DNA of 7,833 nucleotides from assembly GCA_003504855.1 (NCBI GenBank), contig DNZD01000081.1, positions 1 through 7,833 on the forward strand. Direction: 5' to 3'. The notes below the pieces were generated by a model. That model saw only the letters and a list, made by a program, of their open reading frames with translations. It was not told the origin of the DNA and made no database searches. This DNA is from Cytophagales bacterium. GTDB lineage: Bacteria; Bacteroidota; Bacteroidia; Cytophagales; Cyclobacteriaceae. Position 1 is the first letter of the stretch. Each line of letters opens with the position of its first letter. Of the stretch, positions 1 through 6,310 are shown in pieces. A program made the position numbers and the translations under genes.

Positions 1-968
1 CGTCCCCATGAAATATCGGTGATGTGGAGCAAGCCGTCTACACCGCCGAGGTCGATGAACACACCAAAGTTGGTCATGTTCTTGATCACCCCTTCCAACA
101 CCTGACCCTTGTCGAGGTTGGTGAGGATAGCGGCCTTCTGCTGCTCGAGGTCTTTCTCGATGAGGACCTTATGCGATACCACTACGTTATCGTTGGTGTA
201 GTTGATTTTCACCACTTTCACCTCGATGTTCTTATTTACATAGATATCGAAGTCGCGGATCGGCTTCACGTCGATCTGTGAACCAGGCAAGAAGGCTTCG
301 ATGCCGAATACATCGACAATCAAACCACCCTTCGTGCGGCGTTTTACAAAACCTTCAATGACTTCGTCTTTGTCGAGGGCAGTCTGTACATATTCCCAGC
401 CCTTCACGAGCTTGGCCTTGCGGCGGGACAATACCAACTGACCCATGGCGTTTTCGCGCTCTTCTATGAAGAGGTCCACCTGATCGCCAATCTTCAGGTT
501 GGGCATGTCCTTGAATTCAGCCAGGGGCACGAGGCCGTCTGACTTGAATCCGATATTCAGGATCACGTCACGGTTGTTGATACCTACCACAGTGCCTTTC
601 ACCACTTCGCTGTTGCTTACCGTGGCGACGGTACCTGAGTAGAGTTTCATCATCTTGTCGCGATCGCCGGTGTTATACCCTTCGCCGAAACCTTTGCGGT
701 CAAATGCTTCCCAGTCGAAACCTTCCAGCGACACGGTAGAGGCACCAGTGCTCTTGCGGGCAGTTACGTCACGGATTACGCGGTTAAGACCTTCTTCTTC
801 CTCAGCACGCTTGGCAGCTTTGAAGGCCGCGAGTTCGTCCTGCTCGAGTTCTACCTCGGCGGATTTCACATCGACATCTTCTGCTGCGCCTTTAACGGCG
901 AGGGGCTTTTTGGGCGCTGCTTCGGTCTTGGGAGCCTTAGAATCGCCGCTTTTTTGAACTTTAGCCAT
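1..968 (-). CDS. rpsA: 30S ribosomal protein S1, N-terminal part (cut by window edge)
   Basis: S1 binds mRNA on the small ribosomal subunit and helps translation start, which matters in Bacteroidota because most of their mRNAs lack Shine-Dalgarno sequences. The minus strand reads from an ATG at 966-968 through 322 full codons without a stop and runs off the left edge. Residues 1-110 are an acidic/Lys-Ala-rich extension with the phylum-typical segment [15 protein letters not shown] (about 84-98). Three S1 (OB-fold) repeats follow, starting near residues 111, 200 and 286; the third carries the recognisable [23 protein letters not shown] stretch in part (about 300-322). I would expect further S1 repeats outside the window. 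The start has no Shine-Dalgarno match and lies about 105 nt downstream of a promoter-like TATATTTG. Identity is very secure; only the C-terminal part is unseen. Confidence 0.97.
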   Translation of the reverse strand, partial: MAKVQKSGDSKAPKTEAAPKKPLAVKGAAEDVDVKSAEVELEQDELAAFKAAKRAEEEEGLNRVIRDVTARKSTGASTVSLEGFDWEAFDRKGFGEGYNTGDRDKMMKLYSGTVATVSNSEVVKGTVVGINNRDVILNIGFKSDGLVPLAEFKDMPNLKIGDQVDLFIEERENAMGQLVLSRRKAKLVKGWEYVQTALDKDEVIEGFVKRRTKGGLIVDVFGIEAFLPGSQIDVKPIRDFDIYVNKNIEVKVVKINYTNDNVVVSHKVLIEKDLEQQKAAILTNLDKGQVLEGVIKNMTNFGVFIDLGGVDGLLHITDISWG

Positions 969-990
969 GCTAATTTGCCCTGGGATACAT

Positions 991-1039
991 GTTGGCAGCC
1001 GGGCGCGCTGGCAACACTTTTAGTTGATAATTCGCCCGG
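991..1039 (-). promoter_or_regulatory. Structured rpsA leader: two competing hairpins
   Basis: Two inverted repeats share sequence just upstream of the rpsA start. Arms 991-999 and 1007-1015 pair over nine positions with one mismatch around a 7-nt loop. Arms 999-1005 (CCGGGCG) and 1033-1039 (CGCCCGG) form a perfect 7-bp GC-rich stem around a longer loop. Because 999-1005 lies in the arm and loop of the first hairpin, the two folds should exclude each other. Rival folds in a ribosomal-protein leader suggest translational autoregulation, as E. coli S1 does on its own mRNA, but this is inference; chance pairing in GC-rich sequence cannot be excluded. Confidence 0.4.
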
Positions 1040-1079
1040 AAACCAATCAGGACGACCCCCGGGTTTAATTGAGGGGCTG

Positions 1080-1087
1080 CAAATATA
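1080..1087 (-). promoter_or_regulatory. Candidate rpsA promoter, -7 element TATATTTG
   Basis: On the minus strand this octamer matches the Bacteroidota primary-sigma -7 consensus TAnnTTTG exactly. A clear -33 TTG is not present at the expected 19-21 nt spacing; only T-rich sequence lies there, so the match is partial. A start site about 7 nt downstream would give rpsA a leader of roughly 105 nt. It lies between the heptamer cluster and rpsA, so rpsA would not depend on read-through from the TolC gene. Confidence 0.5.
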
Positions 1088-1128
1088 GGGAATGGTCGGG
1101 AAACGGGAAAATTGGAAAGAGGGGCCCA

Positions 1129-1205
1129 AGTAGTTAGTAAGAAGTAATTAGTAAGTAGAGCGCCCCTACCACTTACCACTCACTACTTACTACTTACTAC
1201 TCCCT
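1129..1205. repeat. Heptamer repeats in inverted arrangement (small cluster)
   Basis: About four heptamers of the AGTAAGT type run forward at 1129-1156 (AGTAGTT, AGTAAGA, AGTAATT, AGTAAGT). After a short spacer, at least five units of the complementary type (ACTTACC, ACTCACT, ACTTACT twice, ACTCCCT) run at 1171-1205 in unbroken 7-nt phase. The two halves can pair: TAGTAAGTAG at 1149-1158 is perfectly complementary to CTACTTACTA at 1183-1192 and again at 1190-1199. The cluster touches the TolC stop codon (1204-1206). The units are the same family as the larger array at 3420-3629. There is no U-tract, so it is not a standard terminator, though it could protect the 3' end of the TolC transcript. 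Confidence 0.8.
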
Positions 1206-2580
1206 ACTCAAGGTCGTCTGCTTTCAGGGTGCCCACAGCGTACTCTATCGAGATCCGCTGGAATACCAGCTTGTATTCGTTCTGGGCCTTGTCGGTCTGG
1301 GCTTGCACCAGCACGCGGTTGGCATTCGTGAAGTCCACAAAGTTTGTAACACCCAGGTTGTACCGCTCCTTCTCCAGTTCGAAGGCTGCCTCCGCGGCCG
1401 TTAGCTGATCCACACTCACCTGATAGGCCTTGCGCGCTGCCTCATAATTGCGAACAGCCCTGATCACATCGTTTTTGATCTGGTACTCCAGACTTTTCTT
1501 GGTCCATTGCGCATTCTCATACAACGCTTTTTGCTGCGCCACAGTAGTGCGGTACTGCAGCCCATTGAACAACGGAATGTTTACCTGGATACCATACGCT
1601 TTGTAGACGTTGTTGGTCTTGAACTGATCTGAGAACGATGCCTGGTTGCGCACCATCACGCCATTCACCTGCACGGAGTCTGGTTGGTCGTGGGCAAAGT
1701 TGTAAGAAGATCCATAGCTGCCGAAAAGATAGACCGAAGGCATCATATTAAATCCACGCGAAGCGCGCATGCCAAACTTGGCACTTAATTCACTGCTCAC
1801 AGCCCGTTGATAGTCGCCCCGTTGCGCCTTGGCCTTCTCCGCCAGGTCTTCCATGGTGAGGCCATCATAGCCAAGTTTGTTCAGATCCCAGGCCGGCTTC
1901 TCAACGTCGTATTGTTCAAACGGATCCATGAGCAATGATTGCGTCAGCGTGGTCTTATCATTGTTCAGGTTAACCTCCGCCTGCACCATCCGCAGTTCCG
2001 CCGCTTTGGTGAGTGCATCCTGATTATATTCATCAACGGGTGACTTGGCTCCCAGCCGAACCTGCTCTTTGACCTGGTCCAGTTGCTTGTTGAGGGCTTC
2101 AAAGTTTTGTTTGGCAATGCGAAGGAGTTCAACATCGAGCATGACCGTCAGGTATTGTCCGGCGACCGTGTTAATCGCATCCTGAGCAGTGCGCTTCACG
2201 AAATAGGACTGCGCATCGGCAAGGTTGCTGTATTGACGGATGCTGTTGATGCGGGCAAATCCACTGAAGAGGTTCATGTTGGCGTTGATGCTACCCGATA
2301 CGTTATCCCGCACACCGATGATTACCCGGCCTTGTTGTTGGTTGAAGGAGTTACCATTGAATTGCTGGGCAGTACCGCCCAGGGTAACACTAGGTCCGAT
2401 GGAGGCGATGCTGGAAGTCTTCTGCATCTGGTTGTACTCCAGGTTATTCTTTTGCTGGTTCAGCAACACGCTATTATCAAGGGCCAGCTTCACGGCATCC
2501 TCAAACGTCAATACCTTCTGGGCTACAGCCCCGAGCGTCAAACCGGCCAACAGCCCCATCAACAACAAACCTCTTTTCAT
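1204..2580 (-). CDS. TolC-family outer-membrane efflux channel protein
   Basis: Probable outer-membrane channel of a tripartite export system. The 458-residue protein begins with a signal peptide (about 1-21, cut near AVAQ). The mature start KVLTFEDAVKLALDNS is typical of the first OEP repeat of TolC-like proteins, and a second repeat with long helices follows (about 250-458, including AAEAAFELEKERYNLGVTNFVDF). Length fits the family. I chose the ATG at 2578-2580; the frame extends two codons to a TTG, but the ATG places the signal peptide best. It starts 8 bp after the stop of the ABC ATPase gene and is surely co-transcribed with it. The substrate cannot be told. The usual partners, a HlyD-type adaptor and a membrane permease, are absent from this window. 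Confidence 0.93.
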   Translation of the reverse strand: MKRGLLLMGLLAGLTLGAVAQKVLTFEDAVKLALDNSVLLNQQKNNLEYNQMQKTSSIASIGPSVTLGGTAQQFNGNSFNQQQGRVIIGVRDNVSGSINANMNLFSGFARINSIRQYSNLADAQSYFVKRTAQDAINTVAGQYLTVMLDVELLRIAKQNFEALNKQLDQVKEQVRLGAKSPVDEYNQDALTKAAELRMVQAEVNLNNDKTTLTQSLLMDPFEQYDVEKPAWDLNKLGYDGLTMEDLAEKAKAQRGDYQRAVSSELSAKFGMRASRGFNMMPSVYLFGSYGSSYNFAHDQPDSVQVNGVMVRNQASFSDQFKTNNVYKAYGIQVNIPLFNGLQYRTTVAQQKALYENAQWTKKSLEYQIKNDVIRAVRNYEAARKAYQVSVDQLTAAEAAFELEKERYNLGVTNFVDFTNANRVLVQAQTDKAQNEYKLVFQRISIEYAVGTLKADDLE

Positions 2581-2588
2581 ACTCAATA

Positions 2589-3272
2589 TTACTTTGCGTT
2601 CACCAATACATCTGACTCAATCGTTCCATCCACCACTTTCACAATGCGCTTGCCGCGCAACGCATTCTCTTCGGAGTGCGTCACCTGAATGATGGTAATT
2701 CCTTCTTCGTTCAGCTTCTGGAAAATATCCATGATCTTCTTGCCTTGCTCCGAGTGCAGGTTACCGGTGGGTTCATCCGCCAGCAATAACTTGGGCTGCC
2801 CCACGATAGCCCGGGCAATCCCCACCAACTGCTGTTGACCACCGCTCAGCTGTTCGGGGAACAGGTCCTTCTTGGCCACCATATTAAAGCGATCCAGCAA
2901 TTCCGCCACCATGCTCTTGCGCTGGCTGGCATTCACGCCTTTATACAACAAGGGCGTCTCAATATTTTCATACACGGTCAGTTCATCAATCAGGTGATAG
3001 GCCTGAAAGATGAAGCCGATGTAGTTCTTATGCATGTCGCTCTTTTGCCGCTCCTTCATTTTGTGCACGGGCTCATCAAAGAAGAAGTACTCCCCTGCCG
3101 ATGGCTCGTCGAGCATGCCGATGATGTTCATCAACGTAGACTTGCCGGCTCCACTGGGTCCCATCAGGGTCACAAATTCACCCTGCTGCACCTCCAGGTC
3201 AATACTTTTAAGGATAAAGGTCCGCTGAAAGCGCGTGTCAATAAACTTGTCGATGTTCTTCAGTTTGATCAT
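2589..3272 (-). CDS. MacB/LolD-type ABC transporter ATPase with variant D-loop
   Basis: Cytoplasmic ATPase that would power an FtsX/MacB-type permease. With the ATG at 3270-3272 (MIKLKNIDKF) it has 227 residues, the normal size. Motifs in order: Walker A GPSGAGKST (38-46), Q-loop in FIFQAYHL (Q90), signature LSGGQQQ (142-148), Walker B LLLADE (162-167) and switch histidine H199. Two positions are unusual: the residue after LSGGQQQ is Leu149 rather than the common Arg, and the D-loop reads GNLHS (H173) where most relatives have GNLDS. An in-frame ATG at 3324-3326 would add 18 residues (MAPLLAKEARCPGATDTL) with no family resemblance, so I prefer the inner start. It is the first gene of a unit with the TolC gene; no permease gene is adjacent on either side. 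Confidence 0.93.
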   Translation of the reverse strand: MIKLKNIDKFIDTRFQRTFILKSIDLEVQQGEFVTLMGPSGAGKSTLMNIIGMLDEPSAGEYFFFDEPVHKMKERQKSDMHKNYIGFIFQAYHLIDELTVYENIETPLLYKGVNASQRKSMVAELLDRFNMVAKKDLFPEQLSGGQQQLVGIARAIVGQPKLLLADEPTGNLHSEQGKKIMDIFQKLNEEGITIIQVTHSEENALRGKRIVKVVDGTIESDVLVNAK

Positions 3273-3390
3273 AAGGGTATCGGTCGCGCCTGGGCACCTG
3301 GCTTCCTTAGCCAATAATGGTGCCATGGGCAGTATTTAGGGATTAGACGGCAGAACAGGCAAATGGTTGCACCAAATACGTCCGGGAGTG

Positions 3391-3413
3391 AAAAAAGGTG
3401 TCCGGAAGCGGAC
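3391..3413 (-). terminator. Possible rho-independent terminator
   Basis: On the minus strand a perfect 5-bp stem GTCCG/CGGAC with a 4-nt loop (3400-3413) is followed three bases later by six T residues (3391-3396). It would stop transcription arriving from the OmpA/phosphatase/NTF2-like unit after it has crossed the heptamer array, before the ABC gene. The stem is short and the T-run is slightly displaced, so strength is uncertain. Confidence 0.45.
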
Positions 3414-3419
3414 GGAGGA

Positions 3420-3629
3420 GGCTGGAGGTGAGAGGTAAGTGGTAAGTGGTAAGTAGTAAGTAGTAAGTAGTTGGAAGTTGGAGGGTGGAGATGAGAGGTA
3501 AGTGGTGAGTGGTAAGAGGTTGGAAGTTGGAGGTGAGAGGTGAGAAGTAAGTGGTAAGAGGTAAGAAGTTAGAGGGTGGAAGCCGGAGGGTGGAAGTTGG
3601 AGGTTGGAAGCTGGAAGTTGGAAAAGGGA
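3420..3629. repeat. Degenerate heptanucleotide tandem array, about 30 units in one phase
   Basis: Read on the plus strand, the whole stretch divides without any phase slip into 30 heptamers of consensus RGTNRGW. Two main kinds mix in blocks: GTAAG types (GGTAAGT, AGTAAGT, GGTAAGA, GGTGAGA) and TTGGA types (AGTTGGA, GGTTGGA, GGGTGGA). The strand is nearly free of C, with four C residues in the array. No credible gene occupies 3273-3681; open frames here are by-products of the repeat, because a 7-nt period yields a 7-residue periodic Pro/Leu/Thr/Ser peptide. It lies between the terminator-like hairpin and the end of the OmpA-domain gene. The units match those at 1129-1205. The pattern resembles in kind the heptanucleotide STRR repeats known from filamentous cyanobacteria; function is unknown. 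Confidence 0.9.
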
Positions 3630-3653
3630 AAGGGAAAGGGAAAGGGAAAGAGG
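3623..3653 (+). repeat. GGGAAA microsatellite with G-quadruplex potential
   Basis: Immediately after the heptamer array come four G3 runs (3626-3628, 3632-3634, 3638-3640, 3644-3646), each separated by exactly three A. This satisfies the common G-quadruplex rule of four G3 tracts with loops of 1-7 nt. The period changes from 7 to 6 nt here, so it is a distinct simple repeat. It sits 28-58 bp past the stop codon of the OmpA-domain gene, with the G-rich strand serving as template for that transcript. Confidence 0.75.
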
Positions 3654-3681
3654 AATGCGATCAGCGAACGTCAATTAATTT

Positions 3682-4086
3682 TCAAAAAACTACCGGCCTC
3701 AGGATCACGTCGACCCGTCGGTTCTTGATTCTGCCCATAAAATTATCATTGGCATACACCGGATTCTCCAAACCCCAGTCCTTAATGTGAATAACTTTCT
3801 CCGGAATATCCCGGTCCAGCAGGATTTGAAAGACAGCTTCGCTCCGCATCCGCGAAAGCCATTCATTGTACCGCTTGCCTCCGATGGGGTCGGTATGGCT
3901 GATCAGTTGAATCTCATATTTGTCGAGCATGTTAGGAATAGAGTCCAGCCAATGGGCGAGATCACCCGCCTGGTACGCATCAATAAAATAACTGCCACCA
4001 TCAAAATAAATGCTTTTGCGGATCTCGTCCTGCTGAGCCCGAAGACCGAACGATAACAAACACAATAGTATCGTCAACCGCACCAT
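3682..4086 (-). CDS. Stand-alone OmpA-type peptidoglycan-binding domain protein, secreted
   Basis: Likely a soluble periplasmic protein that binds peptidoglycan. Residues 1-18 form a signal peptide (cut near LRAQ); there is no lipobox, so it is not an evident lipoprotein. The rest is a single OmpA C-terminal-like domain: IYFDGGS (26-32), SHTDPIGGKRYNEWLSRMR (63-81), WGLENPV (104-110) and KNRRVDVIL (121-129). Asp66 and Arg81 sit in the positions that hold diaminopimelate in E. coli OmpA (D241 and R256, 15 apart). At 134 residues it has no beta-barrel and no TPR or PD40 repeats, unlike many Bacteroidota OmpA proteins. It is the last gene of a three-gene unit, starting 9 bp after the phosphatase stop. 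The usual G before HTD is replaced by S. Confidence 0.88.
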   Translation of the reverse strand: MVRLTILLCLLSFGLRAQQDEIRKSIYFDGGSYFIDAYQAGDLAHWLDSIPNMLDKYEIQLISHTDPIGGKRYNEWLSRMRSEAVFQILLDRDIPEKVIHIKDWGLENPVYANDNFMGRIKNRRVDVILRPVVF

Positions 4087-4095
4087 ACAGGTTAT

Positions 4096-4593
4096 TTAAT
4101 AGGTCAACCAGGTCACCTTGGTCTTATGCCGTTCTGAGAGCACCACAAAGACCAGGTTGCTGTACTCGTCGTCTGCAAAAGTCTGCACCTTGTCTTTGTC
4201 ATCCGTCAGGTAGTTGATCACAGCCGGAATGGTGTTGGAATGTCCACACAGCACCACTGTTCCCCCACGCCATTTCTCAAAAATCCTGTCAATCTCGGTA
4301 AGGTCCGCCGGGTCATAAGCAACAACACCCAAACCCTTTGACACGGCCAGCGGGACAACTGTATTTCTGGACCGCTTGAAAGCCGTAGTATAGATTGCAT
4401 CGATTTTTGTGCGCTTGAGCAAGGTGGCCAGCAACTCTGCGCGCTTCTTCCCTGCTTCAGATAATTCCGGGTCCTTGGTACCATCGTTCATCTTTTCCGC
4501 ATGGCGCACGAGAATGAACGTGGTAATATCTGATTGGGCCCGAACCAAACCGGCACCCAACAGGATCAATAGCAGGATCGACAGGCGTTTCAT
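4096..4593 (-). CDS. Secreted histidine-phosphatase-superfamily protein (SixA/phosphoglycerate mutase-like)
   Basis: A 165-residue member of the histidine phosphatase (RHG) superfamily, branch 1 by size. Residues 1-20 are a signal peptide (LVRAQ). The catalytic motif LVRHAEK puts the phospho-accepting histidine at 31 and its arginine at 30; TTAFKRSRNT (69-78) supplies the usual second basic residue, and GHSNT carries the second histidine at 118. All expected catalytic residues are therefore present and it should be active, but the substrate is unknown. Its export argues against cytoplasmic phosphohistidine or glycolytic roles and for a periplasmic phosphate ester. Its start codon overlaps the stop of the upstream NTF2-like gene as ATGA, implying translational coupling, and the OmpA-domain gene follows. 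Confidence 0.9.
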   Translation of the reverse strand: MKRLSILLLILLGAGLVRAQSDITTFILVRHAEKMNDGTKDPELSEAGKKRAELLATLLKRTKIDAIYTTAFKRSRNTVVPLAVSKGLGVVAYDPADLTEIDRIFEKWRGGTVVLCGHSNTIPAVINYLTDDKDKVQTFADDEYSNLVFVVLSERHKTKVTWLTY

Positions 4594-5063
4594 TTGAATC
4601 GTTTACTGATCTCTTCGGGGATTTCGCATTTCTCCTTGCGACGCGTATCGCTCAACTGAAATATCTTCCAGCCCGCAGCCGTCTTCACCAGTTGAAATGC
4701 ATCGACGCCGCAGTGACTGAAGCGCTTGCCCACATAAAATGCATAAGGCGTCCAAACCTGGGCAAAGGTTCCGTCAACCTGCACGACGGGTTTCCAGATT
4801 ACTTCATTCCAGACTTCGGTATGGGGTGTGCCAATCGCCTTGAGAAAACCGGCCAACGCATCATCCGTGATAGTCCCATCGGTTTTCACCGAGGTCATAC
4901 GGGCCGAATGATGAAAAACCCGGTGCACCATGGCACTGTCCCCGGTGCGCATGCCTTCAAACAACTGATTCACAGGCTCCATTACCTGAGCCTCATCCTG
5001 TCCAAGGCAAACACTGGCCGTAAAGAACAAGAGGGCAATAACAATTAGTAGATTCTTCCCCAT
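4590..5063 (-). CDS. Secreted NTF2-like (SnoaL/lumazine-binding-like fold) protein
   Basis: A 157-residue protein with a signal peptide (about 1-22, ending CLGQ) and a probable NTF2-like cone fold. The pattern is EAQVMEPVNQLFEGMRTGDSAMVHRVFHHSARM (24-56), TDDALAGFL, then beta-strands FAQVWTPYAFYVGKRFSHCGVDAFQLVKTAAGWKIFQLSDTRR (100-142), much like the Lumazine_bd_2/SnoaL-like groups common in Bacteroidota. The function of these proteins is mostly unknown; ligand binding or a small enzymatic role is possible. The frame stays open to 5195, but the ATG at 5061-5063 starts the signal peptide and a longer form would run into the divergent TPR gene, so I use 5063. It is the first gene of the three-gene secreted unit and overlaps the phosphatase gene by 4 nt. 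Confidence 0.85.
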   Translation of the reverse strand: MGKNLLIVIALLFFTASVCLGQDEAQVMEPVNQLFEGMRTGDSAMVHRVFHHSARMTSVKTDGTITDDALAGFLKAIGTPHTEVWNEVIWKPVVQVDGTFAQVWTPYAFYVGKRFSHCGVDAFQLVKTAAGWKIFQLSDTRRKEKCEIPEEISKRFK

Positions 5064-5166
5064 GTAATAAAGTTGGCAAAATATCCGGCAACTTGTAAGC
5101 CCTGTCTGTGAAAGGTCAGCAATCGGTAGGAAAAATCTTAAATTCGGGTTTCCAACCGTACCCCAC
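5064..5166. promoter_or_regulatory. Divergent intergenic region (promoters not resolved)
   Basis: This 103-bp gap separates the minus-strand secreted unit from the plus-strand TPR/HD unit and should hold both promoters. I find no exact TAnnTTTG on either strand. Near matches are TAAATTCG at 5139-5146 (plus) and the TATTTTG-containing sequence around 5077-5084 (minus); neither has a well-placed -33 TTG. Confidence 0.35.
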
Positions 5167-6306
5167 ATGAAAGTTCCCGTGCTCCTGGCCCTCATACTTA
5201 TTGTCGGTTCATCGGCATCTGCACAAACAGCTGACAGTCTCGAACAAGCCCTGCCCCAGGCTGAAGGCGCTCAAAAAGTGAATATCATGAATGAGCTCTT
5301 CCGCGCTTACATCAATTCCGATCCGGTCAAGGCCATCACCTATACCCGGGAAGCATTAAACCTGGCCGGCATGGTAAAAGATGACAAGGGCATGGCGGCG
5401 TCCTACAACAACCTGGGTGTTGCTTATCGCAACCAGGGCGCCCTCGAAGTATCGTTGGAAAACTATATGAAGTCCCTGGAGATCTATGAACGCATTCAAA
5501 ACGGTGAAGGCATTGCCACATCGAAGAACAATATTGCCAACATCTATTCCATGAAAAAGGACTACCACAAAGCGCTGAAGTTCTTTGAGGAATCACACGC
5601 TGGTTTTGTGGCTATCGGCGATCCGGTCCGGATTGTGGGATCCATGAATAACCTCGGTAACCTGCATGCTGATCTCAACATGCCGGATCAGGCACTGAAG
5701 TATTACACAGAGGCCTATAAGTTGAGTGAACAATACAAGGATCCCTTCGCCGATCCATTGATCAATATCGGTAACCTCTATTTCCGGCAAGGGAATCCGC
5801 AGCGGGCCGTTGAATATTATTTGCGCGCACTTGACCTGGTGAGGAAGCAAAATAACCGCGTTGCCGAAGTATCCCTGCTCACCAACATTGGTACGGTGTA
5901 TATGAAAGCCAATCAGCCCGTGCCAGCCAAAGAGTATCTCGATGACGCCATGGCCCTGGCGAAAGAACTTGGCGCTGATCTGTACACCCCCCAGATTCTG
6001 AAAGGACTCGCCGGCACGTATGCTCGACAAAACAACTACAAGGCTGCCTATGAGACATTGACCCTGTATGATGAAGCAGAGGAAAAGGTATATGGCGAAC
6101 AGAGCAGCAAGAAGATCGCACAAATGGAAACCGCTTTGGAATTGCGGGAAAAGGAAAAAGAAATCGAGGCGCTGTATCTGAACGGTCAGATGAAGACACT
6201 TGAACTGCGAAACACCCAGATTGTCGTGGTGGCCGTAGTGCTCGGACTGGCGGCCATTATCGCCTTCGCCAACCTGTTTATGATCAGCAAACGGAAAAGC
6301 CGCTAA
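5167..6306 (+). CDS. Secreted TPR protein with coiled coil and C-terminal membrane anchor, no output domain
   Basis: A 379-residue protein: signal peptide (1-20, SASAQ), then about six to seven tetratricopeptide repeats (starting near 37, 77, 117, 157, 197, 236 and 277; for example YNNLGVAYRNQGALEVSLENYMKSLEIYE in part at 80-108). A charged coiled coil (about 311-350) and one membrane helix (about 351-373) follow, then the short cytoplasmic tail KRKSR. The layout is the sensor half of Bacteroidota TPR histidine kinases or TPR/LuxR-type regulators, but the chain ends six residues after the membrane helix. No kinase, cyclase or DNA-binding domain follows. The TPR face would be periplasmic and bind protein or peptide. 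The next gene begins 4 bp downstream. ATG at 5167 sits directly before the signal peptide and has no Shine-Dalgarno. Confidence 0.9.
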   Translation: MKVPVLLALILIVGSSASAQTADSLEQALPQAEGAQKVNIMNELFRAYINSDPVKAITYTREALNLAGMVKDDKGMAASYNNLGVAYRNQGALEVSLENYMKSLEIYERIQNGEGIATSKNNIANIYSMKKDYHKALKFFEESHAGFVAIGDPVRIVGSMNNLGNLHADLNMPDQALKYYTEAYKLSEQYKDPFADPLINIGNLYFRQGNPQRAVEYYLRALDLVRKQNNRVAEVSLLTNIGTVYMKANQPVPAKEYLDDAMALAKELGADLYTPQILKGLAGTYARQNNYKAAYETLTLYDEAEEKVYGEQSSKKIAQMETALELREKEKEIEALYLNGQMKTLELRNTQIVVVAVVLGLAAIIAFANLFMISKRKSR

Positions 6307-6310
6307 CACC

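Noticed and set aside
24..957. Plus-strand frames opposite rpsA
   Set aside because: The minus strand codes a continuous, unmistakable S1 protein; the plus frames are low-complexity shadows.
2083..2692. Two plus-strand open frames of 150 and 201 codons
   Set aside because: Both are shadows of the TolC and ABC ATPase genes on the other strand and show no recognisable protein features.
3420..3629. CRISPR array
   Set aside because: Units are 7 nt with no spacers and no cas genes nearby.
3336..3674. Open frame on the minus strand coding a Pro/Leu/Thr/Ser-rich periodic peptide
   Set aside because: It is the translation of the 7-nt repeat array, which gives a seven-residue period in any open frame. 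It has no domain, no plausible start context, and covers the terminator-like hairpin.
5005..5010. Lipoprotein cysteine in the NTF2-like signal peptide (SVC)
   Set aside because: The residue before the cysteine is Val, not Gly, Ala or Ser, so it fails the lipobox rule; cleavage after the GQ region by signal peptidase I is likelier.
5064..5195. 44-codon N-terminal extension of the NTF2-like gene
   Set aside because: It would hide the signal peptide inside the protein and overlap the start of the divergent TPR gene; the inner ATG at 5061-5063 fits the family.
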